From CAWIJJ01 sp963836405 (GTDB taxonomy: Bacteria; Acidobacteriota; Terriglobia; Bryobacterales; Bryobacteraceae): 64,000 bases of DNA. A program made the position numbers and the translations under genes. Numbering within the stretch: position 1 is the first letter of the stretch; each line of letters starts with the position of its first letter. The stretch is from NCBI GenBank assembly GCA_963836405.1, contig CAWIJL010000013.1, positions 62,001 to 126,000 on the forward strand, in the 5' to 3' direction. The notes under the pieces were generated by a model that was not told where the DNA came from, made no database searches, and saw only the letters and a list, made by a program, of their open reading frames with translations. Below, piece after piece: positions 52,358-62,002 of the stretch.

Positions 52358-54232
52358 TCACTCGCCGCGCCCGCCGCGCCCCTGCTGCGGCGGAGCCGGA
52401 CCCGTGTAGGTGAGACGCAGGCCCCAGTCGATGGCGGATGGAAAATCGGGGAGCATGACGATGCCGATCACGCTCGACCGGAGAGAGCCCGAGCCCGCAT
52501 CCTGCCAGGTTCCGTTGCGCGGATCGAACCATTCGGCGCGATACAGGCTGTTCAATTTCGCGCCGCGCACCTGGCTGCGCGGACATCCCTTTTCGAAATA
52601 CGCGAGGAAGATGTTGCGGTCCGGCGTGCGCGCGCAATAGGCCCAGCCTTCATAGGAACGGATGTCGGCGGTCTTGTTGGGCGATACCAGATCGGCGATA
52701 GGAACCAGTTCCTGGTAGCGCTCGCCGATGGACATGGCGAAGGTGCGGAGGTGGCGCATCTGCGCGGCGGAATTCCACTGAAACGCGTCCCACATTTTGA
52801 TGGGCGCCACCGCTTCGATGTCCGCGCCCCAGATGCCTTCGGCGCCGTAAACGTGGCCGCCGAGCCCGCCCGAAAGAAAGTTGCCATACATGGAGGAGCG
52901 CACGAACTGGTCGTCCTTGTCGGTGCCGCCGGGCGCGCCGAACTGGTAGCCGCGGCCGCCGCCCTGCGAACGGGCGTCCACGTAACCGGAATAGTAGGGC
53001 TCGCCGTTGAGCCCGGGTTTAGGGTTGGCGGCATTGTAGATTTCGGTCAGGTACCAATAGTTGTTGTGCTCGCGCATGTTGCCGGTCTGGTGGAGCGTGA
53101 CCCAGGAATCGTCGCCCCAGTTTTCGAGCGTGGAAGGATTGGCGTTGGAGGAGAGCAAGGTGCCGAAGGGCGGCGGGCCGTACTTCGCCATCACCACGCG
53201 GATGGCGGCGGTGAAATCGTCCGGGGAAACGGACTGGCTGATGATGTCCAGGTGGATGGGGCTGAGCACGGTGCTATTGGCCTGGTAGCGGGACCAGACG
53301 TATTCGATGAAGCGGGCGTAGGATTCGGGCCACGAGTAATATTTCTTCCAGAGCATGCTGGCGTCGCGGCGGGAGACCTCGATGAAGGGGACGAAACCGT
53401 GCTCGTTCAGGTAGTCGATCTTGCGATCGATGTACTGGAAGTAGGCGGGGTTGACGCGGTCTACATCGGGGAACATGTTTTCATAGCCGGGGACCTTGCC
53501 CGGAAATTCGAAGGGGCGGCCTCCCTCGTTGTCCATGTTCTTGGCGCTGCCGGTGCCGAATTCGAGCCACGCGGAGCGGACGGTGGTGCGCTCGGGGTCG
53601 TTCATGACCACGTTCCAGGGAGCGCCGTCGGTCATCCAGTTGGGGAAGGCGGCGATGATGTTGACCCAGTTGAAACCCTGCGCCTGGCGGTAGCGGACGT
53701 AGTCTTTGAAGCCGGCGGCGGGGCCGAGGGGGCGCTCGCGGTCGTCGTCATACCACTTGAAACGGTTGGTGCCGGTGGCGTACCAGGTGTCGCCGATGAC
53801 GAAGAAGGGAGTGCCGTCGGCCTGCTCGAGGGCGTGCCGGTTGGCGGTGGGACGGAGGAAGCCGCGCCGCAACGTGTTCTGCCGCTTCTCTTCTTCGCTC
53901 CAGGCAACGGCGGTGAAAGTGCCCGACTTTCCAGCGAGCCCGGCGTCGGGCGGCGTGGAACCGCTGCGCCAGGTCCAGGCGCCCGGGGCGGTGGCGAGCA
54001 CGCGAACGCGGAACGTGCGGCCGCCATCCCAGAAGCCGTAGACGCGCTTCTTGAAACCGGGGCCGGCGAGGTCCACCCAGACGGTGACTTCGGTGTAGGG
54101 GTTCGAGAAGGAACGGGCCGAGGTGAGGGTGAGTTCCTGTTTTTCCCAGACATGCACCGCGGCGGGAAAGGCCGGCAGGGCGGCCCACCCGAGCAGTGCG
54201 ACGAACCATCCGGACAGCGGCACGTGTTTCAT
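52358..54232 (-). CDS. Secreted DUF5060/DUF4038 glycoside hydrolase
   Basis: 624 residues from ATG 54232 with AGGAGA upstream; signal peptide MKHVPLSGWFVALLGWAALP. Residues about 25-100 are a beta-sandwich of the DUF5060 type (VWEKQELTLTSARSFSNPYT). The DUF4038-type barrel follows with FFVIGDTWYATGTNRFKWYD, GFVPFIEVSRRDASMLWKKY and SNANPSTLENWGDDSWVTLH. These families include endoglycosidases of apiose- and xylose-containing side chains. The first part of the gene is duplicated near 57493. Acts outside the cytoplasm on plant or microbial polysaccharide. Confidence 0.75.
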   Translation of the reverse strand: MKHVPLSGWFVALLGWAALPAFPAAVHVWEKQELTLTSARSFSNPYTEVTVWVDLAGPGFKKRVYGFWDGGRTFRVRVLATAPGAWTWRSGSTPPDAGLAGKSGTFTAVAWSEEEKRQNTLRRGFLRPTANRHALEQADGTPFFVIGDTWYATGTNRFKWYDDDRERPLGPAAGFKDYVRYRQAQGFNWVNIIAAFPNWMTDGAPWNVVMNDPERTTVRSAWLEFGTGSAKNMDNEGGRPFEFPGKVPGYENMFPDVDRVNPAYFQYIDRKIDYLNEHGFVPFIEVSRRDASMLWKKYYSWPESYARFIEYVWSRYQANSTVLSPIHLDIISQSVSPDDFTAAIRVVMAKYGPPPFGTLLSSNANPSTLENWGDDSWVTLHQTGNMREHNNYWYLTEIYNAANPKPGLNGEPYYSGYVDARSQGGGRGYQFGAPGGTDKDDQFVRSSMYGNFLSGGLGGHVYGAEGIWGADIEAVAPIKMWDAFQWNSAAQMRHLRTFAMSIGERYQELVPIADLVSPNKTADIRSYEGWAYCARTPDRNIFLAYFEKGCPRSQVRGAKLNSLYRAEWFDPRNGTWQDAGSGSLRSSVIGIVMLPDFPSAIDWGLRLTYTGPAPPQQGRGGRGE

Positions 54233-54301
54233 GGATTTCTCCTGAGCATCGAAGTCAAATATCGGATATCGGGATGGCGGTGTCAATGCGGCGGAAGCGC
54301 G

Positions 54302-54351
54302 CTCCTCTTGACATCCCACAAGACAAGGGCTACACTCCTCTTTACATCCCA
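54302..54351 (+). promoter_or_regulatory. Promoter and direct repeats before second PadR gene
   Basis: TTGACA (54308-54313) and TACACT (54331-54336) are 17 bp apart, a near-consensus sigma-70 promoter. CTCCTCTTGACATCCCA (54302-54318) and CTCCTCTTTACATCCCA (54335-54351) are near-identical direct repeats 33 bp apart, so each PadR-binding half could flank the promoter on the same DNA face. Confidence 0.55.
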
Positions 54352-54362
54352 AAGGTAATCGC

Positions 54363-54707
54363 ATGTCCGATTCCGAGTCGTCCATTCTTCAAGGCACCCT
54401 CGACCTGATGGTCCTCAAAACGTTGGAGCATCTCGGGCCGCTACATGGCTACGGGATCGCTCTTCGCATCGAGCAGGTTGGGGAACGTGCCTTGATCGTG
54501 AACCAGGGGACTGTTTACCTGTGCCTGGTCCGTTTGGTTCAGAAGAAGTGGATCAAGGCAGAGTGGGGCGTGTCCGACAACAACCGCAAGGCCAAGTTCT
54601 ACTCCCTGACAAAGGCCGGCCGGAAGCAACTGCAGGCAGAAACCGCGAATTGGGAACGCATCGCTGGCGTGATGGGCCGGCTGTTGCACCCTCAGATGGA
54701 GAGCTGA
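54363..54707 (+). CDS. PadR-family repressor (module 2)
   Basis: 114 residues. LQGTLDLMVLKTLEHLGPLH, GYGIALRIEQVGERALIVNQ, GTVYLCLVRLVQKKWIKAEW and SDNNRKAKFYSLTKAGRKQL match PadR repressors; the C-terminus is that of the ADOP-linked group. The permease of module 2 begins 4 nt downstream. The promoter with direct repeats is just upstream. Confidence 0.9.
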   Translation: MSDSESSILQGTLDLMVLKTLEHLGPLHGYGIALRIEQVGERALIVNQGTVYLCLVRLVQKKWIKAEWGVSDNNRKAKFYSLTKAGRKQLQAETANWERIAGVMGRLLHPQMES

Positions 54708-54710
54708 ACC

Positions 54711-57395
54711 GTGCTCGCATTCTTCCATACGATCGCAGCTCGCATTCGCGGATTCTTCCGCCAGCGCGAGCGCGACGAGTCAGACTTCGACCAGGAAATG
54801 GCTGCCCACCTCCAGATGGCGGAAGAAGACGGCCTACGCCGGGGGCTCGCGGTCGAAGATGCACGCCGGGGCGCCCGCGTGCAATTGGGCGGCACCACGC
54901 AACTGCGCGAGTCGTGGCGGGCGGCGTCGGGCCTGCCGTGGCTCGACGGCTTCGCGCTCGACGCCAAGCTAGGACTTCGCATGTTGCGCCGATCCTGGGG
55001 CCTCACGATCGCCGGGGGGCTGGCGATGACGATCGTGATCACCATCGCCGCGGTCGTCTTCGTCTTTCTCGACGGATTTATGGGGGGTACCGCGCCGCCG
55101 CTCGATGAGGGCGCTCGCGTAGTCGCTCTTCAGAGTTGGGACGAGGGGGCGCATCGCCGAACCGATATGCCCCGTCGCGACCTCGAGCGGTGGGGCGCGA
55201 CGCTTCGGTCCGTGGTGGATCTCGGCGGCTTTCAGACCATCGAGCGACGGCTGATGGTCGAGGGCCGCCCAGCCGAGTGGGTACGCGTCGCCGAGATCAC
55301 CGCCTCGGGCTTCCGGCTGGCGCGAGTTCAGCCGCTCTTGGGGCGGTGGATCTCCGATTCAGACGAGCACGCCCCTGCGGCGCCTGTGGTGGTGATAGGG
55401 TACGACGTGTGGCAGTCACGGTTCGCGTCCGATCGTGCGATCATTGGCCGAACGGTGCGGCTCGGCGAGATCCTCCACACCGTGGTCGGCGTGATGCCCG
55501 AGGGCTTCGCTTTCCCGGTGAACCACCGTTACTGGATCCCGCTCCGATCGGATCCCTCTGGCTCACTGGAGGCCGCGCCCCAAGGCGTCGTGTTCGCGCG
55601 GCTCGCGCCCGGCGTCTCGCTGGACCGCGCCCAAGCGGAACTGTCGACCATAGGGCTGCTGCCGCCAGCGACCGTCCCGGCGAGCGGCGACGCTCGCCGC
55701 CCACGCGTCGTGCCTTACACGTTTGCGTTTACCGCCGATGTTGAGCGCGGGGAACTGGCGTGGCAGGAGCGAATCATCCTGCTTCTGGTCAGCCTGCTGC
55801 TCGTGCCACCATGCATGAACATCGCCATTCTCATCTACGCACGAACGGTTACGCGCCAGGAGGAGTTTGCCATGCGGTTCGCGCTGGGCGCCAGCCGTGC
55901 GCGCATCGTGGTGCAACTATGCGTGGAGGTACTCGTGCTCTCCTCCGCGGCGGGCGCCATGGCGCTCGCCCTTACAAGCCCGATCCTCACCGAGATAGGA
56001 GAGGTCGTGAGACGGATTCCGGAGCTGGGCGGCTCGCTCCCGTTCTGGGTCGACTTCGACTTCTCTTGGCGCGCCGGCCTATTCGTCGCCGGCCTCACGG
56101 TGCTGGCCACTCTGATCGCCGGCCTGGCACCTGCCCTGCAGGCCACCGGTCGAGTCCTGCCCACTGCACTTCGCTCGCTGAGCAGTCGAACTGGAATACG
56201 GCTCGGCGCGACGTGGACCGCGTTGATCGTGGCACAGGTCGGCCTGGCTTTGGCTGCGGTACCGTCTACGATCGAGTTGGCGTGGGGGCACCTGCGGCCC
56301 GCCGTTCTTGGACCCGGATTTGCGGCAACGAACTATCTTACGGCGCGGCTTACAGTCAATTCCCAGAGCGTGGTGTTCGCCTCCCGGGTCCGAAGCCTGC
56401 AGGCCGAGGTCTTTCGCCAAATCGAAGCGGAGTTCGGCCCGTCTGCGGTGACGTTCGCTGCGGCATTGCCCGGCGCGGAGCCTCTGACGCTCGTTGAGAT
56501 GGAGGAAGGGGCTGCAGGCAGCCCACGGGTCAGACGTTACGTCCGAGCGAATCAGGTTGACCGGACCTTCTTCGAAGTATTCGACGCCCCGGCGATGGCG
56601 GGCCGGAATTTCCACGGGAGTGATTTCGGCGCCGCGGCAACCACGGCGATCGTGGACCAGACGTTCATCCGGCAGGTGATCGGCCACGACAACAATCCGC
56701 TCGGCCGACGGGTCAGGCCGGTTCCTGCCCCAGGCTCGGAGGCCGGACCCTGGTACGAGATCGTCGGGGTTGTTCCCGACCGTCCCGCGAACACATCCCA
56801 GGGACGAATGTATGTTCCGGCAGCGCTGTTACCTGGTGTGCAGCGTGGATCCGCCAGCAGCTCAACCCAACTGGCCGTGCGTGCCGGACCCGATGCGGCC
56901 AAGATGTCGCGTCGACTTCAGGAGATCGCCACGAACCTCGATCCGGCGCTGCGTCTGGTTGATGTGCGCCGTCTTGACGAGGTCCTCGGCGAGACGCAGA
57001 TGTCCAGCAACCTGACGTCCTACGCCCTTGCGACGGTGATGCTGAGTGTGCTCGCGCTCTCAGCGGCTGGACTGTACGCCCTCATGTCCTTTACGGTCAC
57101 CTTGCGGCGGCGCGAAATCGGCATTCGGATGGCGCTGGGCGCACGACCGGGGCGACTGCTGGCGAGCATCTTCGCCCGAGCGCTGTGGCAGATCGCCGCC
57201 GGCGTTGTTTTCGGCGTCACGGCCGCGTTCGCACTTCATCGCAGGCTGAACATCGAAGTAGAGGGCGGGTGGCATATCCCGTGGATCCTGCCGGCGGCCG
57301 CCATCTTCATCATTGGTATTGGCGTGTTGTCCGCGGCCGGACCGGCTCGCCGGGCTATTCGGGTGGACCCGACGGAGGCCCTGCGGGACGGCTAG
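54711..57395 (+). CDS. ADOP-type permease (module 2)
   Basis: 894 residues. ESDFDQEMAAHLQMAEEDGL is the N-terminal ADOP helix. Two MacB/FtsX repeats follow, ending with RREIGIRMALGARPGRLL and ARRAIRVDPTEALRDG. It is more divergent than modules 1 and 3 (e.g. fewer FtsX consensus residues in the first repeat). Paired with the PadR gene 4 nt upstream. Substrate unknown. Confidence 0.9.
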   Translation: MLAFFHTIAARIRGFFRQRERDESDFDQEMAAHLQMAEEDGLRRGLAVEDARRGARVQLGGTTQLRESWRAASGLPWLDGFALDAKLGLRMLRRSWGLTIAGGLAMTIVITIAAVVFVFLDGFMGGTAPPLDEGARVVALQSWDEGAHRRTDMPRRDLERWGATLRSVVDLGGFQTIERRLMVEGRPAEWVRVAEITASGFRLARVQPLLGRWISDSDEHAPAAPVVVIGYDVWQSRFASDRAIIGRTVRLGEILHTVVGVMPEGFAFPVNHRYWIPLRSDPSGSLEAAPQGVVFARLAPGVSLDRAQAELSTIGLLPPATVPASGDARRPRVVPYTFAFTADVERGELAWQERIILLLVSLLLVPPCMNIAILIYARTVTRQEEFAMRFALGASRARIVVQLCVEVLVLSSAAGAMALALTSPILTEIGEVVRRIPELGGSLPFWVDFDFSWRAGLFVAGLTVLATLIAGLAPALQATGRVLPTALRSLSSRTGIRLGATWTALIVAQVGLALAAVPSTIELAWGHLRPAVLGPGFAATNYLTARLTVNSQSVVFASRVRSLQAEVFRQIEAEFGPSAVTFAAALPGAEPLTLVEMEEGAAGSPRVRRYVRANQVDRTFFEVFDAPAMAGRNFHGSDFGAAATTAIVDQTFIRQVIGHDNNPLGRRVRPVPAPGSEAGPWYEIVGVVPDRPANTSQGRMYVPAALLPGVQRGSASSSTQLAVRAGPDAAKMSRRLQEIATNLDPALRLVDVRRLDEVLGETQMSSNLTSYALATVMLSVLALSAAGLYALMSFTVTLRRREIGIRMALGARPGRLLASIFARALWQIAAGVVFGVTAAFALHRRLNIEVEGGWHIPWILPAAAIFIIGIGVLSAAGPARRAIRVDPTEALRDG

Positions 57396-57492
57396 GACTG
57401 CTTGTCAGCATCGGAACGATTTTACGGCTGGCCTGCTCGACGGCGCGCCGATGGCCGCCCTCTTGCAGCTTTGAGAGTTGTTTCCTTTTTGT

Positions 57493-57618
57493 GGGGCCGG
57501 CGAGGTCCACCCAGACGGTGACTTCGGTGTAGGGATTCGAAAAGGAACGGGCCGAGGTGAGGGTGAGTTCCTGTTTTTCCCAGACATGCACCGCGTTGGG
57601 AAAGGCCGGCAGTGCGGC
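57493..57618. repeat. Copy of the 5' end of the glycoside hydrolase gene
   Basis: About 125 bp match 54059-54186 (inside the glycosidase start region) with four or five mismatches and the same orientation. It encodes the same stretch from ALPAF to VWVDLAGP and then stops matching. Module 2 (PadR-ADOP) lies exactly between the two copies. Confidence 0.75.
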
Positions 57619-57649
57619 GGAGGGACCTGTCGCGACCGGTATGTCATTC

Positions 57650-60298
57650 CTATTCCGACCGCAGCATCTCAACCGGGTCGATCCGCACTGCACCGATCGC
57701 CGCTGGAAGGGCCGCGAGTATCGCCACGGTGAACAGGATGGCTACCGGCACCAAGAGAGGCGCGGCCTGGGTGGCCTTCACCTGGAACAACAACGATTCG
57801 ATATAGCGCACGGACAGCAGCCCGAGCGAGAGCCCGGCTGCCGCACCCGCAGCGACCATCGCTAGTCCATCGATGGTGGCGCGGCGCACGATCTCGCGGA
57901 GCGGAGCGCCGATCGCAATGCGGATCCCCAGCTCCCGCCGCCGTTCGAGCAGCGAATATTGAAGCACGCCGTACAGCCCGATACCGGCGAGCAGAAGGGC
58001 GACCGCTGCGAAGAACGAAGCCAGCAGAGCCAGCAGCCGTTCGCGGATAGTCTGCTGCTCGACGAGCTCCGTCTGGGGTACGATGGCGCTGACCAGAAAT
58101 CCCGGCCGGGCGCGGATGATTTGGCGCCGCAGCACTGGGGCGAGCGCGAGCGGATCGGGTCCGGCAACGCGCAGGACAAACGCAGCGCCACTCTCTCTTC
58201 GGAACTGGCCGGTTGCGTCCATCGACCGAAAGGGCAGGTAAACGACGGGCGGTACCGGGCCCCGCATGTTTTGGTAGCGCGAATCGCGCACCAGGCCGAC
58301 GATGCGGCAGCGCATCCCATGGTCGCGGTTCGTATCGAAGCTCCTGCCTACAGGTTCCGCGCCATCAAAATACAGGTTGGCGAACGTCTGGTTGACGATG
58401 GCGAGGCCCGGAGACGTGTCGGTGCCGTTGAAATCGCTCCCGGCGAGAAACGGGATTTTCATAGCGGCAAGCCAGCCGGGTGAGACGGACAGGAAACTCA
58501 CCAGGGCGCCGCCGGGCTGCCCTCCATTGACGGCGACGAAGCCGCCTTGCATCGATCCGCTGAGCGGGGGGAAGCTCGCCAAGGCAGCGGTCTCGACATG
58601 CGGAAGGGACTGCAACTGCCGCGCGACCTGCTGCCAGAAGAGGACCGATTGTGGCGGCCGCGCGCTGGCGATTACATGGATGACGCCTTCAGCGGTGAAA
58701 CCTGTCGGCTGATGCGAAAGCCGTGCGAAGGTTGCAGTAAAAAGGCCCGCGTGGAAGAGCACCAGAACACAAAATGCTACCTGTGCCGCGATGAGTGCGT
58801 TCATGGTGCGCCGGCGGGAAGTGGTTGTGCGGGCACTCTTGAGCGCGGCATTGGGCTGGATAGCCGAAGCCCGCAGGGCCGGTCCGAGGCCGAACAGGAT
58901 CGTGACAGCGCCGGCGAGCGCCGCCGCAAATGCGAGCACCCGGAGATCGGCGGGAAGGACGAGGCGCACGGGATGATCCGTCGGATTGATGAGGCCCACC
59001 ACCAGCGGCGCAGACCACCACGCGAATGCAACGCCCAATGCCGTTCCCGCCACGGCGAGCAGCGCGCTCTCAACGAGGACGAGCTGCACCAGCCGCCGGC
59101 GCCCCGCACCGATAGCGACGCGCAGCGCCATCTCGTGGGCGCGCGCCGATGCCCGGGCCGTCATCAGATTCGCCAGGTTGGCACACGCGATCATGAGAAT
59201 CAGCGACACCAGGATCCCGAGGGCGAACAGCGCGACGCGGTAGTCCTCCTGCAAGCCCGATACGCCGGCAGCCGCCGGTTCGATAATCAGTCGATTGCTC
59301 AGCAACTGCTTCAAGCGCTCCTGGGGCCAGCCCCGGAATCCTTTTGCCATTTCCTCCTGGTATGCCTGCACGATCGGGCTCAGCCGATCGCGGAACTGTT
59401 CGGCCGAAGCGTCCGGTTTCAAAACGGCAAACGTCCGAAACCACGCCGACGTTGGCTGGTTCACGGCTTCGTTCATCATTGTGGGAAGGAACAGGTCGGT
59501 GAATTTGCCAGGCTCGGTTCCGGTGAATTTGCGGCTTGAGACGCCGACGATTTCATAGTCCACGCCGGCCAGGCGAAACCTGCGCCCGAGGACGGCCGGG
59601 TCGCGTCCAAAGCGCCGCGCCCAATAATCGTACGAAAGCACGGCTTCGGGGTGCGCGCCCGGCGTCAGATCGTCATTTTCCGTGAGTGTGCGCCCGAGCG
59701 CCGGGCTTATGCCGAACTGCTCGAAGAGCGAGCCGGAGACGTACTGAACATACGCCTTCTCGCTCTCCTCGTCGATTGTGTAAGTCAGATCCAGCCGGTT
59801 CACGTAGGAAACGGCGAGCAAGCCGGCTTGATTCGCGGCTGCCACGCGCATCTGTTGGTACAGCGGATATTCCATGCTGGCGGTGGTGCGCAGCCTCCCG
59901 TCGGGGCCGAAGCCTTTGCGGGCGAGCAGGTACAGCCGCTGCGGGTTGCGGATCGGCAACGGGCGAAGCAGCAGGGCGTCAATGATGCGGAACGCCGACA
60001 CGCAGGAGCCGAGGGCCAGTGCCAGCGACAGGATCGCCACAGCGGAGGTTGCCTTTATCTTCCAAATCAGCCGGCAGCCGAAGACCACATCCGCTCGCAG
60101 CGAATCGAGCCAGCCGAGGATACGGACATCAAGGCTCGCCTCCCGCTCCCGAAGCAGGGAGCCAAACGCTTCTCGAGCCTCTTTCGGATCGCGGCCCTGG
60201 CGGAGTGCTTCCTCGAAATGGGACCGCAGTTCCTCGTCGATTTCACGGCGCACCCGATCGCCGCGGAGTGTGTTGGCGATACGCGACCAAAGCGACAT
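57650..60298 (-). CDS. ADOP-type permease (module 3)
   Basis: 882 residues. REIDEELRSHFEEALRQGRD is the N-terminal ADOP helix, followed by two MacB periplasmic and FtsX units: ASARAHEMALRVAIGAGRRR, RRRELGIRIAIGAPLREIVR and GAVRIDPVEMLRSE. It is transcribed with the PadR gene upstream, whose stop is 1 nt before its start. Substrate unknown. Confidence 0.9.
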   Translation of the reverse strand: MSLWSRIANTLRGDRVRREIDEELRSHFEEALRQGRDPKEAREAFGSLLREREASLDVRILGWLDSLRADVVFGCRLIWKIKATSAVAILSLALALGSCVSAFRIIDALLLRPLPIRNPQRLYLLARKGFGPDGRLRTTASMEYPLYQQMRVAAANQAGLLAVSYVNRLDLTYTIDEESEKAYVQYVSGSLFEQFGISPALGRTLTENDDLTPGAHPEAVLSYDYWARRFGRDPAVLGRRFRLAGVDYEIVGVSSRKFTGTEPGKFTDLFLPTMMNEAVNQPTSAWFRTFAVLKPDASAEQFRDRLSPIVQAYQEEMAKGFRGWPQERLKQLLSNRLIIEPAAAGVSGLQEDYRVALFALGILVSLILMIACANLANLMTARASARAHEMALRVAIGAGRRRLVQLVLVESALLAVAGTALGVAFAWWSAPLVVGLINPTDHPVRLVLPADLRVLAFAAALAGAVTILFGLGPALRASAIQPNAALKSARTTTSRRRTMNALIAAQVAFCVLVLFHAGLFTATFARLSHQPTGFTAEGVIHVIASARPPQSVLFWQQVARQLQSLPHVETAALASFPPLSGSMQGGFVAVNGGQPGGALVSFLSVSPGWLAAMKIPFLAGSDFNGTDTSPGLAIVNQTFANLYFDGAEPVGRSFDTNRDHGMRCRIVGLVRDSRYQNMRGPVPPVVYLPFRSMDATGQFRRESGAAFVLRVAGPDPLALAPVLRRQIIRARPGFLVSAIVPQTELVEQQTIRERLLALLASFFAAVALLLAGIGLYGVLQYSLLERRRELGIRIAIGAPLREIVRRATIDGLAMVAAGAAAGLSLGLLSVRYIESLLFQVKATQAAPLLVPVAILFTVAILAALPAAIGAVRIDPVEMLRSE

Positions 60299-60299
60299 T

Positions 60300-60629
60300 T
60301 CACACCGTCCTCAGCACCCGGTTTACCGCCGAGGTGACCGCGTGCCAGCGGGATTCCTCGGTGGCAAGGCGCTTATTGCCCTCGGCGGTCAATCGATACA
60401 CGCGCAATCGGCGTCCCTTGTCCAGCTTGGTCCATTCGGCTTTGAGCCAGCCCGCCTCCTCCATCCGGTGCAGAGCCGGATACAGCGAGCCTTCGTCCGC
60501 CCGCAGCACCTCGCGGGAATGCTCCTTGATTGCGGACATAATGGCGTAGCCGTGGAGGCCGGTCCGCCGCGACAGAATCTTCAGAACCAGCAGGTCGAGC
60601 GATCCTTGAAGCGAGTCTGTTCTTGCCAT
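60300..60629 (-). CDS. PadR-family repressor (module 3)
   Basis: 109 residues. LQGSLDLLVLKILSRRTGLH, GYAIMSAIKEHSREVLRADE and GSLYPALHRMEEAGWLKAEW match PadR proteins, with the DNA-binding ISxR-like helix and the wing RRLRVYRLTAEGNKRL. The ADOP gene follows by 1 nt. A double palindrome upstream is the likely operator. Confidence 0.9.
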   Translation of the reverse strand: MARTDSLQGSLDLLVLKILSRRTGLHGYAIMSAIKEHSREVLRADEGSLYPALHRMEEAGWLKAEWTKLDKGRRLRVYRLTAEGNKRLATEESRWHAVTSAVNRVLRTV

Positions 60630-60639
60630 ATTGAGGCTT

Positions 60640-60660
60640 CTCAGTACTGAGACGTCTCAG
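60640..60660. promoter_or_regulatory. Overlapping double palindrome, PadR operator
   Basis: CTCAGTACTGAG (60640-60651) and CTGAGACGTCTCAG (60647-60660) are perfect palindromes sharing CTGAG, 11 nt upstream of the PadR start codon. Such a TGAGACGTCTCA site is the kind bound by PadR dimers, so autoregulation of module 3 is likely. Confidence 0.6.
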
Positions 60661-60765
60661 GTTGTAAAGCGTTAGGAGAATTCCAGGCGAGATGCCGCTT
60701 CCAGATGGGGTCGCGTCAGGTCGGACCGGGCGCCATTCCCGGCGTCCGACGGGACACCGGGCGTA

Positions 60766-61821
60766 TTACTTGACCGTGCCGGTGTTATTCCCTGCATTGA
60801 CGACAGGTTTGCCGGTAAGCGGGCGAGCGTCTGCGGCGGAAACAGCTTTCGGGCGCAAGTTTGAAGCATTCACCGTCATCCCCACTCCGTTCGTGCGAGC
60901 GTTTTGGCGGAGCACGGAACGGGCCTCGGCCTCCAGCTTTTTGGCTTCGGGCTTGTGCCCCGATTTCCGTTCGAAGGCCGCGTAGTTGAGTAACAGCCAC
61001 GCATATTTCGGGTGTTCCGGGCCCATTCGCCTGAGTGCAATGTCGATCGCTCGCTCAAAAGCTGCCTTGGCTGCCTCGTGATTTCCGGCTACCGCCGAGA
61101 CCGTCGCCAGATTATTCAGTGCGCCGATCAACGACGGGTGGTCCGGCCCGAAGGCCTTTTCGGTCACCTCCACCGCCTGCTGCATGAGGCCGCTTGCCTC
61201 ATCGACGTACCCTAGATTCATCTGGGCAACACCGAGGTCGCTCAAGGCAGCGGCCAGAGGCGCGGGGTAGCGTTCGGGATACCTCTCAAAGACCTGCAGC
61301 GCCTCCCGCAGCAGGAGTTCGGCCTCGCGGTAACGTGCTTTGGATAACATCACCGTACCCAGGCCAGAGCGCGCCAGCGCGAGCTTTGCATCATCGGGCG
61401 CCAGGGTGGGCAGGTATAGAGAAATCGCTTGGCGCAGCAATGGCTCGGCCCTTCCCGGGTCGCCGGATTCCCAGTAACCTATTGCAAGACTCGTCAGCAC
61501 AAGCGCGTATTCGGGGCTCTGTTTCCCGACCACCGCGGCAGCAACCGTCAGCGCCTGGCGGTATACCCGCTCGGCCTCCCCCCACCTGCCGGAATTAGCT
61601 TCGCTGTTGGCGAGAAGGGTCAAAGTCTGAACAAGCCGGAGATCGGGGGAATGCGCGGCGAGCGTCTTCGCGGCCCGATACAGTTTTGCGGCTTTGGCAT
61701 AGTCGCCCGCTGTGTCCAGCGCGGCGCCCCGATCGATGAGTTGCTCCCAAGTCAAATCTGCTGCCGAGGCCGCGCTTGCCAATAACACTATCCCAGCAAA
61801 TCCCAAAGTGCGGAAAAGCAT
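60766..61821 (-). CDS. Exported TPR protein
   Basis: 351 residues with a signal peptide (MLFRTLGFAGIVLLASAASA). At least six tetratricopeptide repeats follow (e.g. AGDYAKAAKLYRAAK, SGRWGEAERVYRQALTV, KARYREAELLLREALQV, AGNHEAAKAAFERAIDI). The repeated pattern of paired helices would bind a protein partner. The C-terminal 50 residues are low complexity. Role unknown. Confidence 0.85.
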   Translation of the reverse strand: MLFRTLGFAGIVLLASAASAADLTWEQLIDRGAALDTAGDYAKAAKLYRAAKTLAAHSPDLRLVQTLTLLANSEANSGRWGEAERVYRQALTVAAAVVGKQSPEYALVLTSLAIGYWESGDPGRAEPLLRQAISLYLPTLAPDDAKLALARSGLGTVMLSKARYREAELLLREALQVFERYPERYPAPLAAALSDLGVAQMNLGYVDEASGLMQQAVEVTEKAFGPDHPSLIGALNNLATVSAVAGNHEAAKAAFERAIDIALRRMGPEHPKYAWLLLNYAAFERKSGHKPEAKKLEAEARSVLRQNARTNGVGMTVNASNLRPKAVSAADARPLTGKPVVNAGNNTGTVK

Positions 61822-62002
61822 TTTTCCCTCCGGCCCCAGAATGCAATCGTTGCCGGCTGGAAGTCAGTTCTTTGCGGTATCGTTCGCGGTGAATTCGCGG
61901 TTAATTTCACTGATAACAAAGGGGTTGTCTGCCGAACGAAATCCGGGCCGACGAGCGCGGCAGTGGTAGAATGAGGCACTGGCGCGCCAGAGGGACCCCA
62001 TA

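Noticed and set aside
52352..54358. A 668-residue plus-strand frame opposite the glycosidase
   Set aside because: It is antisense to a well-supported coding region and consists of Gly, Ala and Val without domains.
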